Origin: Ardenticatenia bacterium
GTDB lineage: Bacteria > Chloroflexota > Anaerolineae > Aggregatilineales > Aggregatilineaceae
NCBI GenBank assembly: GCA_026984385.1
Contig: JALSSH010000188.1
Span: 1-15,105 of the forward strand
DNA: 15,105 bases
Direction of reading: 5' to 3'
In this document: piece after piece, positions 1 to 7,691 of the stretch
Position numbering within the stretch: the first letter of the stretch is position 1
Layout of the letters: the number at the start of each line of letters is the position of its first letter
Program-made: the position numbers and the translations under genes
The notes under the pieces: generated by a model
Databases searched by the model: none
What the model was told of the DNA's origin: nothing
What the model saw: only the letters and a program-made list of their open reading frames with translations

Positions 1-645
1 ACACCACCGCCGCCGCACCTGGTGCCGAGCTGTGCCGAGGCGGGCGTTTTTGGCGTGCTGCCCGGCACCATCGGCACATTGCAAGCGACCGAAGTCCTGA
101 AATTGATCTTGGGGATCGGCGAGCCGTTGATCGGGCAATTGCTGCTTTACGACGCGCTGAGCGCCGAGTTTGAGCGCATCAGCATCCCCAAGCGGGCGGA
201 TTGCCCTATCTGCGGAGCGAATCCGACCATCACCGAGCTTCTCGACTACGAGCAATTCTGCGGCGCGCCCGGCTACACGCGCGAACATGACCCTTTCGCC
301 GGACGCCCCCACCCCGAATACGACCCCGAGGCCGATCTGACCGTCGAGGAGGTCAAAGCGCGTTTGGACGCGGGCGAGCCATTGCTCCTTGTTGACGTGC
401 GCGAGCCGTCAGAACGGGACATCGCACACATCGAGGGCGCTCACCCCTTGCCCGAAAGCCAATTCGCGGCACACATGGAACAGCTCCCGCGAGACCGTCC
501 GGTCGTGTTTTTTTGCCGCAAAGGCATCCGCAGCGCCGAGCTGGTCGCCCAACTGCGCGCTGCGGGTTGGCGGAACGTCTATAACATGGTGGGCGGGATT
601 GACGCCTGGGCGCAAAAGATCGACCCGAGCCTCCCGCGCTATTGA
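1..645 (+). CDS. MoeB/ThiF-type adenylyltransferase with C-terminal rhodanese domain (MoeZ-like), 5'-truncated
   Basis: The reading frame is open from base 1, so the gene begins before the window; 214 residues are visible. The first part is the end of an E1-like (ThiF/MoeB) domain: PSCAEAGV near visible residues 9-16, the LPGTIGTLQATE helix, and a CPIC pair at 68-71. In the family this is the second half of a structural zinc site. A short linker with the YEQFCG motif leads to a rhodanese domain (about residue 110 to the end) with the active-site loop FFCRKGIR, Cys at visible residue 172 (bases 514-516). Proteins of this build adenylate the C-terminal glycine of a small sulfur carrier (MoaD, ThiS or CysO type) and supply sulfur through the rhodanese cysteine, for molybdopterin, thiamine or cysteine synthesis. 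The carrier served here cannot be told, since the ATP-binding half and upstream neighbours are outside. Its stop overlaps the end of the opposing STAND gene. Confidence 0.93.
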   Translation, partial: TPPPPHLVPSCAEAGVFGVLPGTIGTLQATEVLKLILGIGEPLIGQLLLYDALSAEFERISIPKRADCPICGANPTITELLDYEQFCGAPGYTREHDPFAGRPHPEYDPEADLTVEEVKARLDAGEPLLLVDVREPSERDIAHIEGAHPLPESQFAAHMEQLPRDRPVVFFCRKGIRSAELVAQLRAAGWRNVYNMVGGIDAWAQKIDPSLPRY

Positions 646-3173
646 TCGGCAGGGTCGCTTTCGGGAGCTTCCAGCGCGGACCGGGCGTATTCCTGCAAAC
701 TGCCTTCGGCGGGCGGCAAGGTGATATCGGCGCGCGCCAAACGTTCGTAGCGCGTGCGGGCGCGCCCCAACAGGCGCTTGATCTCGCTTTCGTCCGGCAA
801 AAGCGCGTCGGCCTGCTCCAACACTTGCAGCGCGCGGGCAAGTTGCGCCGTGTCGTTGATCAGCAAGCGCCCAAGCGCCAGCAAGGTGAGCGCGATCAGC
901 TCGTCGTCGCCCAGCGCGTAAGCGTAGTGCAGCGCCCGCCGATAGGACTGGACGGCCTCCAACGCATCGCCGCGCGCCTCCATCAGGTCTGCCAGCTTGC
1001 TATGCTGCACAAAAAGCGCTTGGGTGTCGCCTATTTCGGTCGCCAAAGACAAGGCGCGCTCGAAAAATTGTTGCGCACGATCCCATTGCAACAGGCGCAT
1101 ACTCACCCCTCCGAGCCGATTATAGAGCCGTCGCAACTCGTTGTGACGCCCCTCGTGTTCAAAGATCGGCTCGGCTTGTTCCCACGCGGCGATGGCGTCT
1201 TGGGGACGGCGCATTCGCAGATAGACCATGCCGAGCTTTTCCAGCGTGCGGGCGATATTTAACCAGGCCTCCACTGGTCTAAAGGCGCTGATCGCCTCAC
1301 GATAGGCCACCTCTGCGCCTTCCAGGCGGTGCAGCACCATTTGCAAGTCGCCCAAAATAACCAGCATTTCGCCTTCGCGCTTGGGGTTGTCGGCTTCTTG
1401 AGCCAGCGCCAAGCCGCGCTCCAACTGGGCCAGCACATCGGCGTATTGTTCGCCTTCCAAATGCACTTTGGCGAGCGCTTCTAGCGCGGCCAGCTCGTCG
1501 TCTACGTCGCCGTCGGCGTGGACATCGTCCAGCACCTCTCCATACTGAGAAAGTTCTTCGTCCGGCACACCTGTTTCGGCGAGCTGGGCGCTGAGCTTTT
1601 CCAGCGCCTCGATGTTGGCAGGAGGCGGGGTTTGCGGCTCAGCCTGGGCGGGGAGTTCGTCGAGCGGCGGAGCTTCTTCGGGGGCTTCTTCCTCTACGCT
1701 AACCGGCGGCTGTGCTTCGCGTCCTCGTTCGGCCAAAGGAATGGCTTCCACTTTGGGCGCGCGGGGGGACGGCTCGGCGGCAATCGGTTCGGAGGGCGCT
1801 TCCGGCTCGGCGACGGGCGCGGCGGGTGGCTCTTCCGAGCGCGTCGCCGCTACTGTCTGCGGCGCTTCGGCGGGCTGTTCTGCCACTTCCGCGCGCCCCA
1901 ACACCCCCGCTTGCGCGGCTTCCGGATGTTCGGCCAAATAGTGCAACCATTGCACCTCCGGCTCAAAACGGCGTGCAACGGCGAAGTTGTTTTCGTCCGT
2001 TGGGGTGAGCAAGTTGGCTACGTCTTGCACAAAGTCGGTGCGTCCTTGTTGCGCGGCGTAGAGACTGGCGGCGAGCACATTAGCCATTTCCGAGGCCAGG
2101 CGGTCGTGGTGGAAATCGTCGCCTTCGGCCACATAGCGCCGAATATACGCGGGCAGCCCCTGCAAATAGCGCGTGTACATGGTGTTGAGCCGCTTTTTGC
2201 CGCGCAAAAAGGCCTGGGCGAACTCTCGCACGAGCACATGGGCGGTAAAGTACGGTTGTTCATAGACGATACGCTCGGCGGCCAGCCCGTGCCGAACCAG
2301 GCGGCGCATACGTTCCAGGAGCATATCCGGACGTGCACCGCTCACGTCGCAGAGCAGCTCTTGGCTGGCCCCGCCGGCAAAAGCCGTGCCGAGCAGCATC
2401 ACCATACCTTGCAGTTCCGAAGGCAAAAGCCGATACGCGGCCAGGAGCACGCTCATAGCGCGGTTTTTATGCCCGGGCGGCAACGACGGCATCCGCTCTA
2501 GCAACGCCTGGGGCGAAATGTGCCCAACGGCCAGTTGGCGCGCGGCCACCTCGGTCGAGAAGGGATGCCCACCCAGCGCCTCCACAAACGCGCCGATCTC
2601 GGCCTCGTCTCCCCGGAAGGCTTCGCCGGCGTGGTGTAAGAACAGCGCCTGAGCGTCATCGGCATTGAGCGCGTGGAGCGCGTGCGGTGTCCAAGGGCCG
2701 GGCAACATCGTTTCGGCGGTGAGCAACAACGGCACACCTGCCGCACACTCGCGCGCAAAAATGCGGGCGTCGTCCGGACGTATCGGGCCGTCCAAGACGA
2801 CCAGCGGGCGGTTGTCTTGGAGCAATTGACGCACAACGGCGATCCCGTCGTCCAAATCTTCGTCAAAGGCAGGTGGGCGAACGCCGTATGCGCGAGTTAC
2901 GCGCGTCACCAATGCGCGCAACGTGTCATCGAGCGCGTCCAACCACAACACACCGCCCGGCAGCTCCGCATATCCTGCCGCCAACGCCGCCACCAACGCC
3001 GTCTTGCCGATCCCTGCGGGGCCGTGCAATAAAACAGCCGTGCCCGCTTTCAACGCTAGGTGGACGGTTTCTACATCGCGTTCACGCCCGACAAAGAGCG
3101 ATGGTGTTTGGACGGGCAAGTTGCGGCTGCCAACAATAGGTGCACCGTGTAGCAAAATGGGCTGTTGATTCAT
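639..3173 (-). CDS. STAND-type (NB-ARC-like) NTPase with C-terminal TPR repeats
   Basis: This 844-residue protein has four visible parts. Residues about 25-205 form a P-loop NTPase: FVGRERD entry motif, Walker A GPAGIGKT at 51-58, Walker B PLVVLDG at 123-129, a sensor-like LLLTAE stretch near 149, and GGHPFS at 201-206 in place of the GLPL motif of NB-ARC proteins. Residues about 245-325 look like a winged helix. Residues about 425-520 are a Pro/Ala/Glu-rich, probably disordered linker. Residues about 560-810 are helical TPR-like repeats (AEVAYREAISAF, AQQFFERALSL, AVQSYRRALHYA). STAND proteins act as ATP-driven switches in signalling, transcription control or defence. No enzymatic effector, DNA-binding N-domain or membrane segment is evident, so its output is unknown. 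The ATG at 3173 lacks a strong Shine-Dalgarno site. It stands alone on this strand, with its own candidate promoter just upstream. Confidence 0.9.
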   Translation of the reverse strand: MNQQPILLHGAPIVGSRNLPVQTPSLFVGRERDVETVHLALKAGTAVLLHGPAGIGKTALVAALAAGYAELPGGVLWLDALDDTLRALVTRVTRAYGVRPPAFDEDLDDGIAVVRQLLQDNRPLVVLDGPIRPDDARIFARECAAGVPLLLTAETMLPGPWTPHALHALNADDAQALFLHHAGEAFRGDEAEIGAFVEALGGHPFSTEVAARQLAVGHISPQALLERMPSLPPGHKNRAMSVLLAAYRLLPSELQGMVMLLGTAFAGGASQELLCDVSGARPDMLLERMRRLVRHGLAAERIVYEQPYFTAHVLVREFAQAFLRGKKRLNTMYTRYLQGLPAYIRRYVAEGDDFHHDRLASEMANVLAASLYAAQQGRTDFVQDVANLLTPTDENNFAVARRFEPEVQWLHYLAEHPEAAQAGVLGRAEVAEQPAEAPQTVAATRSEEPPAAPVAEPEAPSEPIAAEPSPRAPKVEAIPLAERGREAQPPVSVEEEAPEEAPPLDELPAQAEPQTPPPANIEALEKLSAQLAETGVPDEELSQYGEVLDDVHADGDVDDELAALEALAKVHLEGEQYADVLAQLERGLALAQEADNPKREGEMLVILGDLQMVLHRLEGAEVAYREAISAFRPVEAWLNIARTLEKLGMVYLRMRRPQDAIAAWEQAEPIFEHEGRHNELRRLYNRLGGVSMRLLQWDRAQQFFERALSLATEIGDTQALFVQHSKLADLMEARGDALEAVQSYRRALHYAYALGDDELIALTLLALGRLLINDTAQLARALQVLEQADALLPDESEIKRLLGRARTRYERLARADITLPPAEGSLQEYARSALEAPESDPADQ

Positions 3174-3221
3174 AGGGACACCATGTAATTATTAACAATC
3201 AGGAAAAGGCTTGCTGGTTGC

Positions 3222-3230
3222 AGTATAGCA
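3222..3230 (-). promoter_or_regulatory. Extended -10 promoter element for the STAND gene
   Basis: Read on the minus strand this is TGCTATACT: a TATACT -10 hexamer preceded by the TGn extension that can compensate for a poor -35. No good -35 lies at 16-18 nt spacing. Transcription would start near 3215, giving a leader of about 42 nt before the ATG at 3173. Confidence 0.45.
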
Positions 3231-3265
3231 GATGCCGCAGATCAAGACTAGCAAGGGAAAGAGAG

Positions 3266-3428
3266 GGTAGTGTATCCCTCACGGTTGAAATTCAGATGGC
3301 GGTTGATGGCAACCTTTTTGAGTGCCTACTCACACGGGCGTTCTTCGCTCAAAACGGCCCATAATGACACGCTTCGATAGGGATACAAAAACCACCCCAC
3401 AAATTTCAACCGTTAAAGATACACTACC
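3266..3428. repeat. 163-bp element with 27-bp terminal inverted repeats (MITE-like)
   Basis: The left arm (3266-3292) and right arm (3402-3428) are reverse complements at 24 of 27 positions: AATTTCAACCGT and ATACACTACC match exactly on either side of a 5-bp variable centre (GAGGG versus TAAAG). The 109-bp interior has no ORF. It contains a small hairpin (GGTTG/CAACC near 3300-3315) and an extra AGGGATACA (3379-3387) that is the exact reverse complement of 3271-3279, so the arm sequence is partly reiterated inside. No clear target-site duplication flanks it. Its shape fits a non-autonomous mobile repeat, but a divergent-promoter control site is also possible. Confidence 0.6.
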
Positions 3429-3576
3429 GATTTGCTACTGGACTATACCTTCCCTGACGTGCTACTATCTCCCTGGCACAACTGCCGACCGGCACGCGCG
3501 CGCTCAAACTGGCGCAGCGGTTATATGTGCACTTTTCGATTGAACGTAATATTTTTAGGTGTGAGGATTTTGGACG

Positions 3577-5172
3577 ATGAGCCAACCTTTGGTCGAATGT
3601 ATCCCAAATTTCAGCGAGGGACGCCGCGCGGACGTGATCGAGGCGATTGTGCGCGCCATGAAGGAGGCGGACGCGATCCATGTGCTGGATATCAGCAGCG
3701 ACGCCGACCATAACCGCACCGTCGTCACCTTTGTGGGCGCGCCGCCTGCCGTCGAACGCGCTATGTTCGCGGGCATCCGCAAAGCGGCAGAGCTGATCGA
3801 CATGACCCACCACGAGGGCGAACATCCACGCTTGGGGGCGACGGACGTTGTGCCGTTTGTGCCGCTGCGCGATGTGACCATGGACGAGTGCGTGGCAATG
3901 GCGCACCGCTTGGGGCAGCGCGTGGGTGAGGAGCTGGGCATCCCCGTTTATCTCTATGAAGCCGCCGCCACCCGCCCCGAGCGCGAAAATCTGGCCTGGT
4001 TGCGCAGCCGCAAATTTCAGTACGAGCAACTGCGCGAGGTGATCGCCACCGACCCGCAACGGATGCCGGACTACGGCCCTGCTGAGCTGGGGCGCGCCGG
4101 CGCCACCGTGATCGGGGCGCGTCCGCCGCTGGTTGCCTTCAACGTCTACCTGACCACCGACGACGTGGCGATCGCCAAGCGAATTGCGCGAGCGGTGCGG
4201 CATTCGAGCGGCGGGTTGCGCTACGTGAAGGCGGCGGGCTTTTTGGTGGAAGGGCGCGCCCAAGTTTCGATGAACCTCACGCACTACGAAAAGACGCCCG
4301 TGCAGCGCGTGGTGGAGATGATCCGCCGAGAAGCGGCACGCTACGGGGTCGGGATCGCGTTCAGCGAGTTGATCGGGTTGGCCCCGCAAGCGTTTTTTGT
4401 GGAAGCGGCGCGCTGGTATTTGCAATTGGACAAATTCGCGCCCGACCAAATCCTCGAATATCGCATCCAACAAGCAGAAGCCGAAAGCCGCGCCTTACCG
4501 GAAGAAGAGCCACCCGTCCCCGAGGACGCCGCGCAAATTGTGGCGGCGGTACAACCCCCGCCGCGCACGCCCGCGCCATTCGTGCAGGCGGTGGCGGAAG
4601 GCTCGCCGACCCCGGGCGGCGGCGCGGTGGCGGCGTTGGCGGGCGCGCTGAGCGCGGCGTTGGCGGAGATGGTCGCGCGCCTGACCGTCGGGAAAAAGCG
4701 CTACGCCGAGGTGGAAGAGACCATGCGCGCGGTGGTAGAAGCCGCCACCAGCTTGCGTAAACAGCTCGTAGCGGCCATTGATGAGGACATCGCCGCTTTT
4801 GACGCGGTGATGAACGCCTATCGTTTGCCCAAAAACGACCCCACTCGCGCGGACGCGATCCAGTTGGCGATGGCGCGGGCGGCAGGCGTGCCGCTCAAAG
4901 TCGCGCGATTGGCCGTAGACGCAATGCGGTTAGCGGAAAAAACCGCGCGGCACGGCAACAAAAACGCCGCCACCGACGCCGCGACCTCGGCACTGATGGG
5001 CTTGGCGGCGGTGGAAGCGGCGGCGCTCAATGTGCGCGTCAACGCGGCGGGGTTGCGAGACGCCGAGTTGGCGGCGCGCTATCGGGACGATGTGTTGGCG
5101 CTGGTTGCCCAAGCGCGCGAGTTGCGCGACACCATCGTACTCATTGCAGAAGAACGCGCAGGCATTGCGTAA
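3577..5172 (+). CDS. ftcD: Bifunctional glutamate formimidoyltransferase / formimidoyltetrahydrofolate cyclodeaminase
   Basis: This 531-residue protein carries both activities of the fused enzyme. Residues 1-300 are the transferase, opening with the typical LVECIPNFSEGRR. The segment GEHPRLGATDVVPF holds His83, matching the catalytic His82 of the mammalian enzyme; NLTHYEKTP follows at about 233-241. A Pro/Glu-rich linker (about 301-332) leads to the cyclodeaminase (about 333-531), with EGSPTPGGGAVAA and KTARHGNKNAATDAA. The transferase moves the formimino group from N-formiminoglutamate, the histidine-degradation product, to tetrahydrofolate; the cyclodeaminase releases ammonia to give 5,10-methenyl-THF. 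The ATG has GAGG 10 nt upstream. The next gene starts 18 nt after the stop, so the two are probably co-transcribed. No hut gene is visible. The fused length matches the usual size of the two-domain enzyme (about 540 aa). Confidence 0.96.
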   Translation: MSQPLVECIPNFSEGRRADVIEAIVRAMKEADAIHVLDISSDADHNRTVVTFVGAPPAVERAMFAGIRKAAELIDMTHHEGEHPRLGATDVVPFVPLRDVTMDECVAMAHRLGQRVGEELGIPVYLYEAAATRPERENLAWLRSRKFQYEQLREVIATDPQRMPDYGPAELGRAGATVIGARPPLVAFNVYLTTDDVAIAKRIARAVRHSSGGLRYVKAAGFLVEGRAQVSMNLTHYEKTPVQRVVEMIRREAARYGVGIAFSELIGLAPQAFFVEAARWYLQLDKFAPDQILEYRIQQAEAESRALPEEEPPVPEDAAQIVAAVQPPPRTPAPFVQAVAEGSPTPGGGAVAALAGALSAALAEMVARLTVGKKRYAEVEETMRAVVEAATSLRKQLVAAIDEDIAAFDAVMNAYRLPKNDPTRADAIQLAMARAAGVPLKVARLAVDAMRLAEKTARHGNKNAATDAATSALMGLAAVEAAALNVRVNAAGLRDAELAARYRDDVLALVAQARELRDTIVLIAEERAGIA

Positions 5173-5190
5173 CAAGAAGGACGGGACACG

Positions 5191-6252
5191 GTGAAACGCT
5201 GGTTATTGAGCTTGCTCGGGGCAATGGTGTTGGTGAGCGGTGGATTGGTGGCGTGCCAAGGGGCAGGGCCGCAGCGGGTCGCGGCGTCGGCTGTTTCCAG
5301 CCCGACGCCGAACGCACTCGGCACGGTGATCGCCCAGCAAGTCACCTCCACGCCCACACCGGTCACGCCGACCCGCATCTCGCCCACGCCCATCCCAACC
5401 AACACGCCGCGCTCTACCCAGGTGACGCTGCACCCGATCACGCCGACGCCTTCGCCCGGGCAGCTTTTTGACCAAAGCGGCGAAATCCGTGATCACTACT
5501 GGTTTGCGCGCCCCTTCCCGAGAGACCCCTCCGGCGCAATTCACGATTACGCTTCGCGCAGCTATCCCTTCGGCACAACGGGCGGCGATCAGTTCGCCAC
5601 GCATCACGGGCTGGACTTCCAAAACCGCTTTGGCACGGGCGTGTTGGCGGTGGCGCGCGGACAGGTGTTTTATGCGGGGCCGGATAGCGAAGTGCTCTTC
5701 GGGCCGCAGCCGAATTTTTACGGCAATGTGATCGTGATCGAGCATGAAATCCCCGCGCCCAACGGCCAACCGCTCTACTCGCTTTACGGGCATCTTTCGC
5801 GCGTGAACGTGGAAACCGGCCAATATGTGGAGCTGCAAGAGAAGATCGGGCAGGTCGGCTCGGAAGGTGTGGCGCTGGGCGCTCATTTGCATCTAGAGGT
5901 GCGCATCGGCGACCCTTACGATTACAACAGCGTTTACAATCCGGACCTGTGGATACGCCCTTGGCCCGGGTACGGCACGTTGGCGGGGCGCATCTACGAC
6001 CGCTACGGGCAGCGCGCCTACAACACGCGCATCATCATTCACCCGCTGGACGGCAGCGCCGACCGCTATACCTACGCTTACGCCGACGACACGATCAAAT
6101 CCGACCCGTACTACGGGGAACATTTCACCTATGGGGATTTGCCCGCCGGCGAGTATCAGGTCATCGTGCGGATCAAGGGGGTGTTGCGCTTCAAGGGTCA
6201 GGTAACCGTTGAACCCGGGCGCACCGCGTGGATCGAGATTCGCATGAACTGA
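5191..6252 (+). CDS. M23-family metallopeptidase lipoprotein with C-terminal beta-sandwich-like domain
   Basis: This 353-residue secreted lipoprotein starts at GTG, with AGAAGGA (5175-5181) 9 nt upstream. Residues 1-22 form a signal peptide ending in the lipobox LVAC (Cys22). Residues about 35-95 are a Thr/Pro-rich spacer (STPTPVTPT, SPTPIPTNTP) that would hold the enzyme away from the membrane. The LytM/M23 domain (about 125-240) keeps the zinc ligands: HHGLD gives His138 and Asp142, and AHLHLEV gives His232 and His234; LYGHLS adds the conserved His201. The family cuts peptide cross-links in peptidoglycan or other glycine-containing peptides. Residues about 263-353 (GTLAGRIYD to AWIEIRMN) resemble a carboxypeptidase-regulatory-like beta-sandwich. 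The link to ftcD upstream looks like shared transcription rather than shared function. With all zinc ligands present it is probably active; its substrate is not known. Confidence 0.92.
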   Translation: MKRWLLSLLGAMVLVSGGLVACQGAGPQRVAASAVSSPTPNALGTVIAQQVTSTPTPVTPTRISPTPIPTNTPRSTQVTLHPITPTPSPGQLFDQSGEIRDHYWFARPFPRDPSGAIHDYASRSYPFGTTGGDQFATHHGLDFQNRFGTGVLAVARGQVFYAGPDSEVLFGPQPNFYGNVIVIEHEIPAPNGQPLYSLYGHLSRVNVETGQYVELQEKIGQVGSEGVALGAHLHLEVRIGDPYDYNSVYNPDLWIRPWPGYGTLAGRIYDRYGQRAYNTRIIIHPLDGSADRYTYAYADDTIKSDPYYGEHFTYGDLPAGEYQVIVRIKGVLRFKGQVTVEPGRTAWIEIRMN

Positions 6253-6287
6253 GCGCGCGCCACTTGAGCGGGTGGGCGGGGAGATTT

Positions 6288-6307
6288 CATATCCCGCCAT
6301 ATCCCGC
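6288..6307. repeat. Two tandem copies of a 10-bp unit
   Basis: The word CATATCCCGC occurs twice in direct succession (6288-6297 and 6298-6307) in the 3' untranslated region of the M23 gene. The first copy can also pair with GGCGGG at 6275-6280 to make a 6-bp stem. It may be simple slippage. Confidence 0.6.
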
Positions 6308-6352
6308 TTCCCTCGCGGAGTGAGTGCGCTCGGGGAAAGTTAAAGCAAAAAG

Positions 6353-6386
6353 CGTCCGAGCGGGTATATGCGCTCGGACGTTTTTT
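6353..6386 (+). terminator. Rho-independent terminator, probably bidirectional
   Basis: A perfect 10-bp stem (CGTCCGAGCG, 6353-6362, with CGCTCGGACG, 6371-6380) has an 8-nt loop and is followed by six T (6381-6386). On the other side five A (6347-6351) precede the stem, giving a T-tract on the minus strand. It lies between the convergent M23 gene and the small lipoprotein gene, so it can end the ftcD-M23 transcript and also the liv operon transcript coming from the right. Confidence 0.93.
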
Positions 6387-6413
6387 AGCCGGGTTGCGGC
6401 TTGCACATTCGGC

Positions 6414-6938
6414 TTAGTCGGTGACCACCTGGCCGTAAGCGTTGCGCACCATCGTCAGCAGCTCGGCGAACGCCTCATCGCTGATCGGCGTTTCGGCGTC
6501 CGGCGCGATGGCGTTCACTTCCACCACCACGTCGCCGTCAATGAAGAGCGCGTAACGCACCAGCTCACTTTGGGCAACTTTGGCGGTCACCTGCCCCTGA
6601 GCGCGATCCTTCTCGACGCTCAGCCCCTGCAAGCGCCACTCTCGCTCGCGGTCGGCGGCGGCCACTTCTGCCGCGTCCTCGGTGGGGAAAACTTCCACCA
6701 CCACATAGGCCAAGCGGTCCCCCTTGCCCTCGTAAATCTGGATGGCGTGCCCTTTGCTGCTCACCGTGCTGGTGAGCAGGCGCACCGAATGGCGGGCGTC
6801 GAGTTTCCAAGAGTCGGTTTTTTCCGGCAGATATTTGAGGAACTTTTCGGCGCGGTCTTTGGGGCTGCCGCACGCACTGAGCGCCAGGGCCAAGACCACG
6901 CCGACCAGGATCAAGGTCAACAAACGTGCTCGTTTCAC
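6414..6938 (-). CDS. Small lipoprotein of unknown function, last gene of the liv operon
   Basis: This 174-residue protein has a clear lipoprotein signal: a basic start (MKRAR), a hydrophobic core, and the lipobox LSAC with Cys23. The mature part is soluble, mixed alpha/beta and rich in charged residues (KDRAEKFLKYLPEKTDSWKLD, then VVVEVFPTEDAAEVAAAD and a C-terminal helix EAFAELLTMVRNAYG). I do not recognise a family. The GTG start is supported by GAGGAG (plus-strand 6945-6950) 6 nt upstream, 17 nt after the livF stop, so it is almost certainly translated from the liv mRNA. It would be tethered to the outer face of the membrane near the transporter. An accessory role in uptake or envelope function is only inference from position. 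Nothing in the sequence points to a catalytic site. Confidence 0.85.
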   Translation of the reverse strand: MKRARLLTLILVGVVLALALSACGSPKDRAEKFLKYLPEKTDSWKLDARHSVRLLTSTVSSKGHAIQIYEGKGDRLAYVVVEVFPTEDAAEVAAADREREWRLQGLSVEKDRAQGQVTAKVAQSELVRYALFIDGDVVVEVNAIAPDAETPISDEAFAELLTMVRNAYGQVVTD

Positions 6939-6955
6939 GGTTCGCTCCTCGCCGC

Positions 6956-7669
6956 CTAATGCTCGCCCAGGTAAGCGGCGCGCACCATTTCGTTTTCGCG
7001 CAAAGCCGCCGCCTCGTCCGAAAGGATGATGTTGCCCGTTTGCAACACATAGCCGCGATGCGCCACCGCCAAGGCCATGAGCGCGTTTTGCTCCACCAAC
7101 AGGATCGTGGTGCCGTGCTCGTTCAGATATTTGATGATGCGGAAAATATCTAACACCAGCAGCGGCGCCAACCCCATCGAAGGCTCGTCGAGCAACAACA
7201 CACGCGGGCGTCCCATCAGCGCGCGCCCGATAGCCAGCATCTGTTGTTCACCGCCGGAAAGCGTGCCCCCGAACTGTTTTTCGCGCTCTTTGAGCCGAGG
7301 GAAGGTGTGGAACACAAATTCCAAATCCTGGGCGATGCCGTGCGGGTCTTGCCGCGCGTAAGCGCCCATTTCCAGGTTTTCCAGCACGGTCAGGCGCTGG
7401 AAAATTTTGCGCCCTTCCGGCGCTTGCACCACGCCGCGTTCCACAATCACATGCGGCGGCAGGTGGGTGATGTCCTCGTCGGCCAACAACACGCGCCCTT
7501 CCGAACAGCGCACAATGCCGCTGATGGTGTTGAGCGTGGTGGTCTTGCCCGCGCCGTTGCCGCCGATCAGCGTGACGATCTCGCCTTCCTCGACGGTCAG
7601 CGAAATGCCCTTGAGCGCGTGGATTTTGCCGTAGTACGTGTGCAGATTTTCGACTTCTAGCAGCGCCAT
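6956..7669 (-). CDS. livF: Branched-chain amino acid ABC transporter ATP-binding protein LivF
   Basis: This 237-residue ABC ATPase has Walker A GGNGAGKT (36-43), Q-loop Gln82 in QAPEGRKIF, signature LSGGEQ (137-142) and Walker B VLLLDEP (157-163). At the switch position it has LLVEQN (191-195, Gln194) instead of His, which is characteristic of LivF rather than a defect. Full length matches the family (about 235 aa). It pairs with LivG to power the LivH-LivM channel from the cytoplasmic side. The ATG at 7669 lies 22 nt after the livG stop, with AGGA about 10 nt upstream. It is followed after 17 nt by the lipoprotein gene. Confidence 0.96.
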   Translation of the reverse strand: MALLEVENLHTYYGKIHALKGISLTVEEGEIVTLIGGNGAGKTTTLNTISGIVRCSEGRVLLADEDITHLPPHVIVERGVVQAPEGRKIFQRLTVLENLEMGAYARQDPHGIAQDLEFVFHTFPRLKEREKQFGGTLSGGEQQMLAIGRALMGRPRVLLLDEPSMGLAPLLVLDIFRIIKYLNEHGTTILLVEQNALMALAVAHRGYVLQTGNIILSDEAAALRENEMVRAAYLGEH

Positions 7670-7691
7670 ACGTCCCCGTCCTGTTCGCTCG

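Larger units (their letters stand above)
3174..3576. other. Intergenic region between divergent STAND gene and ftcD
   Basis: This 403-bp stretch separates two divergently transcribed genes, so it should hold promoters for both. I can support an extended -10 box for the STAND gene (3222-3230), an inverted-repeat element (3266-3428) and a GAGG Shine-Dalgarno site at 3563-3566, 10 nt before the ftcD ATG. AT-rich words near 3519-3552 (TTATAT, TAATAT) could be -10 boxes for ftcD, but none has a convincing -35 partner. No credible protein-coding gene is present. Confidence 0.7.

Noticed and set aside
22..645. GTG at 22 as the start of the MoeZ-like gene
   Set aside because: The frame is open to base 1 and the residues before it (TPPPPHL) fit the conserved family sequence, so the gene is truncated by the window edge.
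1518..2501. Plus-strand ORF of 327 codons opposite the STAND gene
   Set aside because: Its Gly/Arg/Phe-rich repetition comes from the antisense of the Pro/Glu linker; no start signal.
3322..3543. 73-codon ORF in the ftcD upstream region
   Set aside because: It crosses the inverted-repeat arm, has no Shine-Dalgarno site and no typical composition.
3424..4473. Minus-strand ORF of 349 codons opposite ftcD
   Set aside because: It is a codon-bias shadow of the transferase domain, Arg/His-rich and without recognisable motifs.
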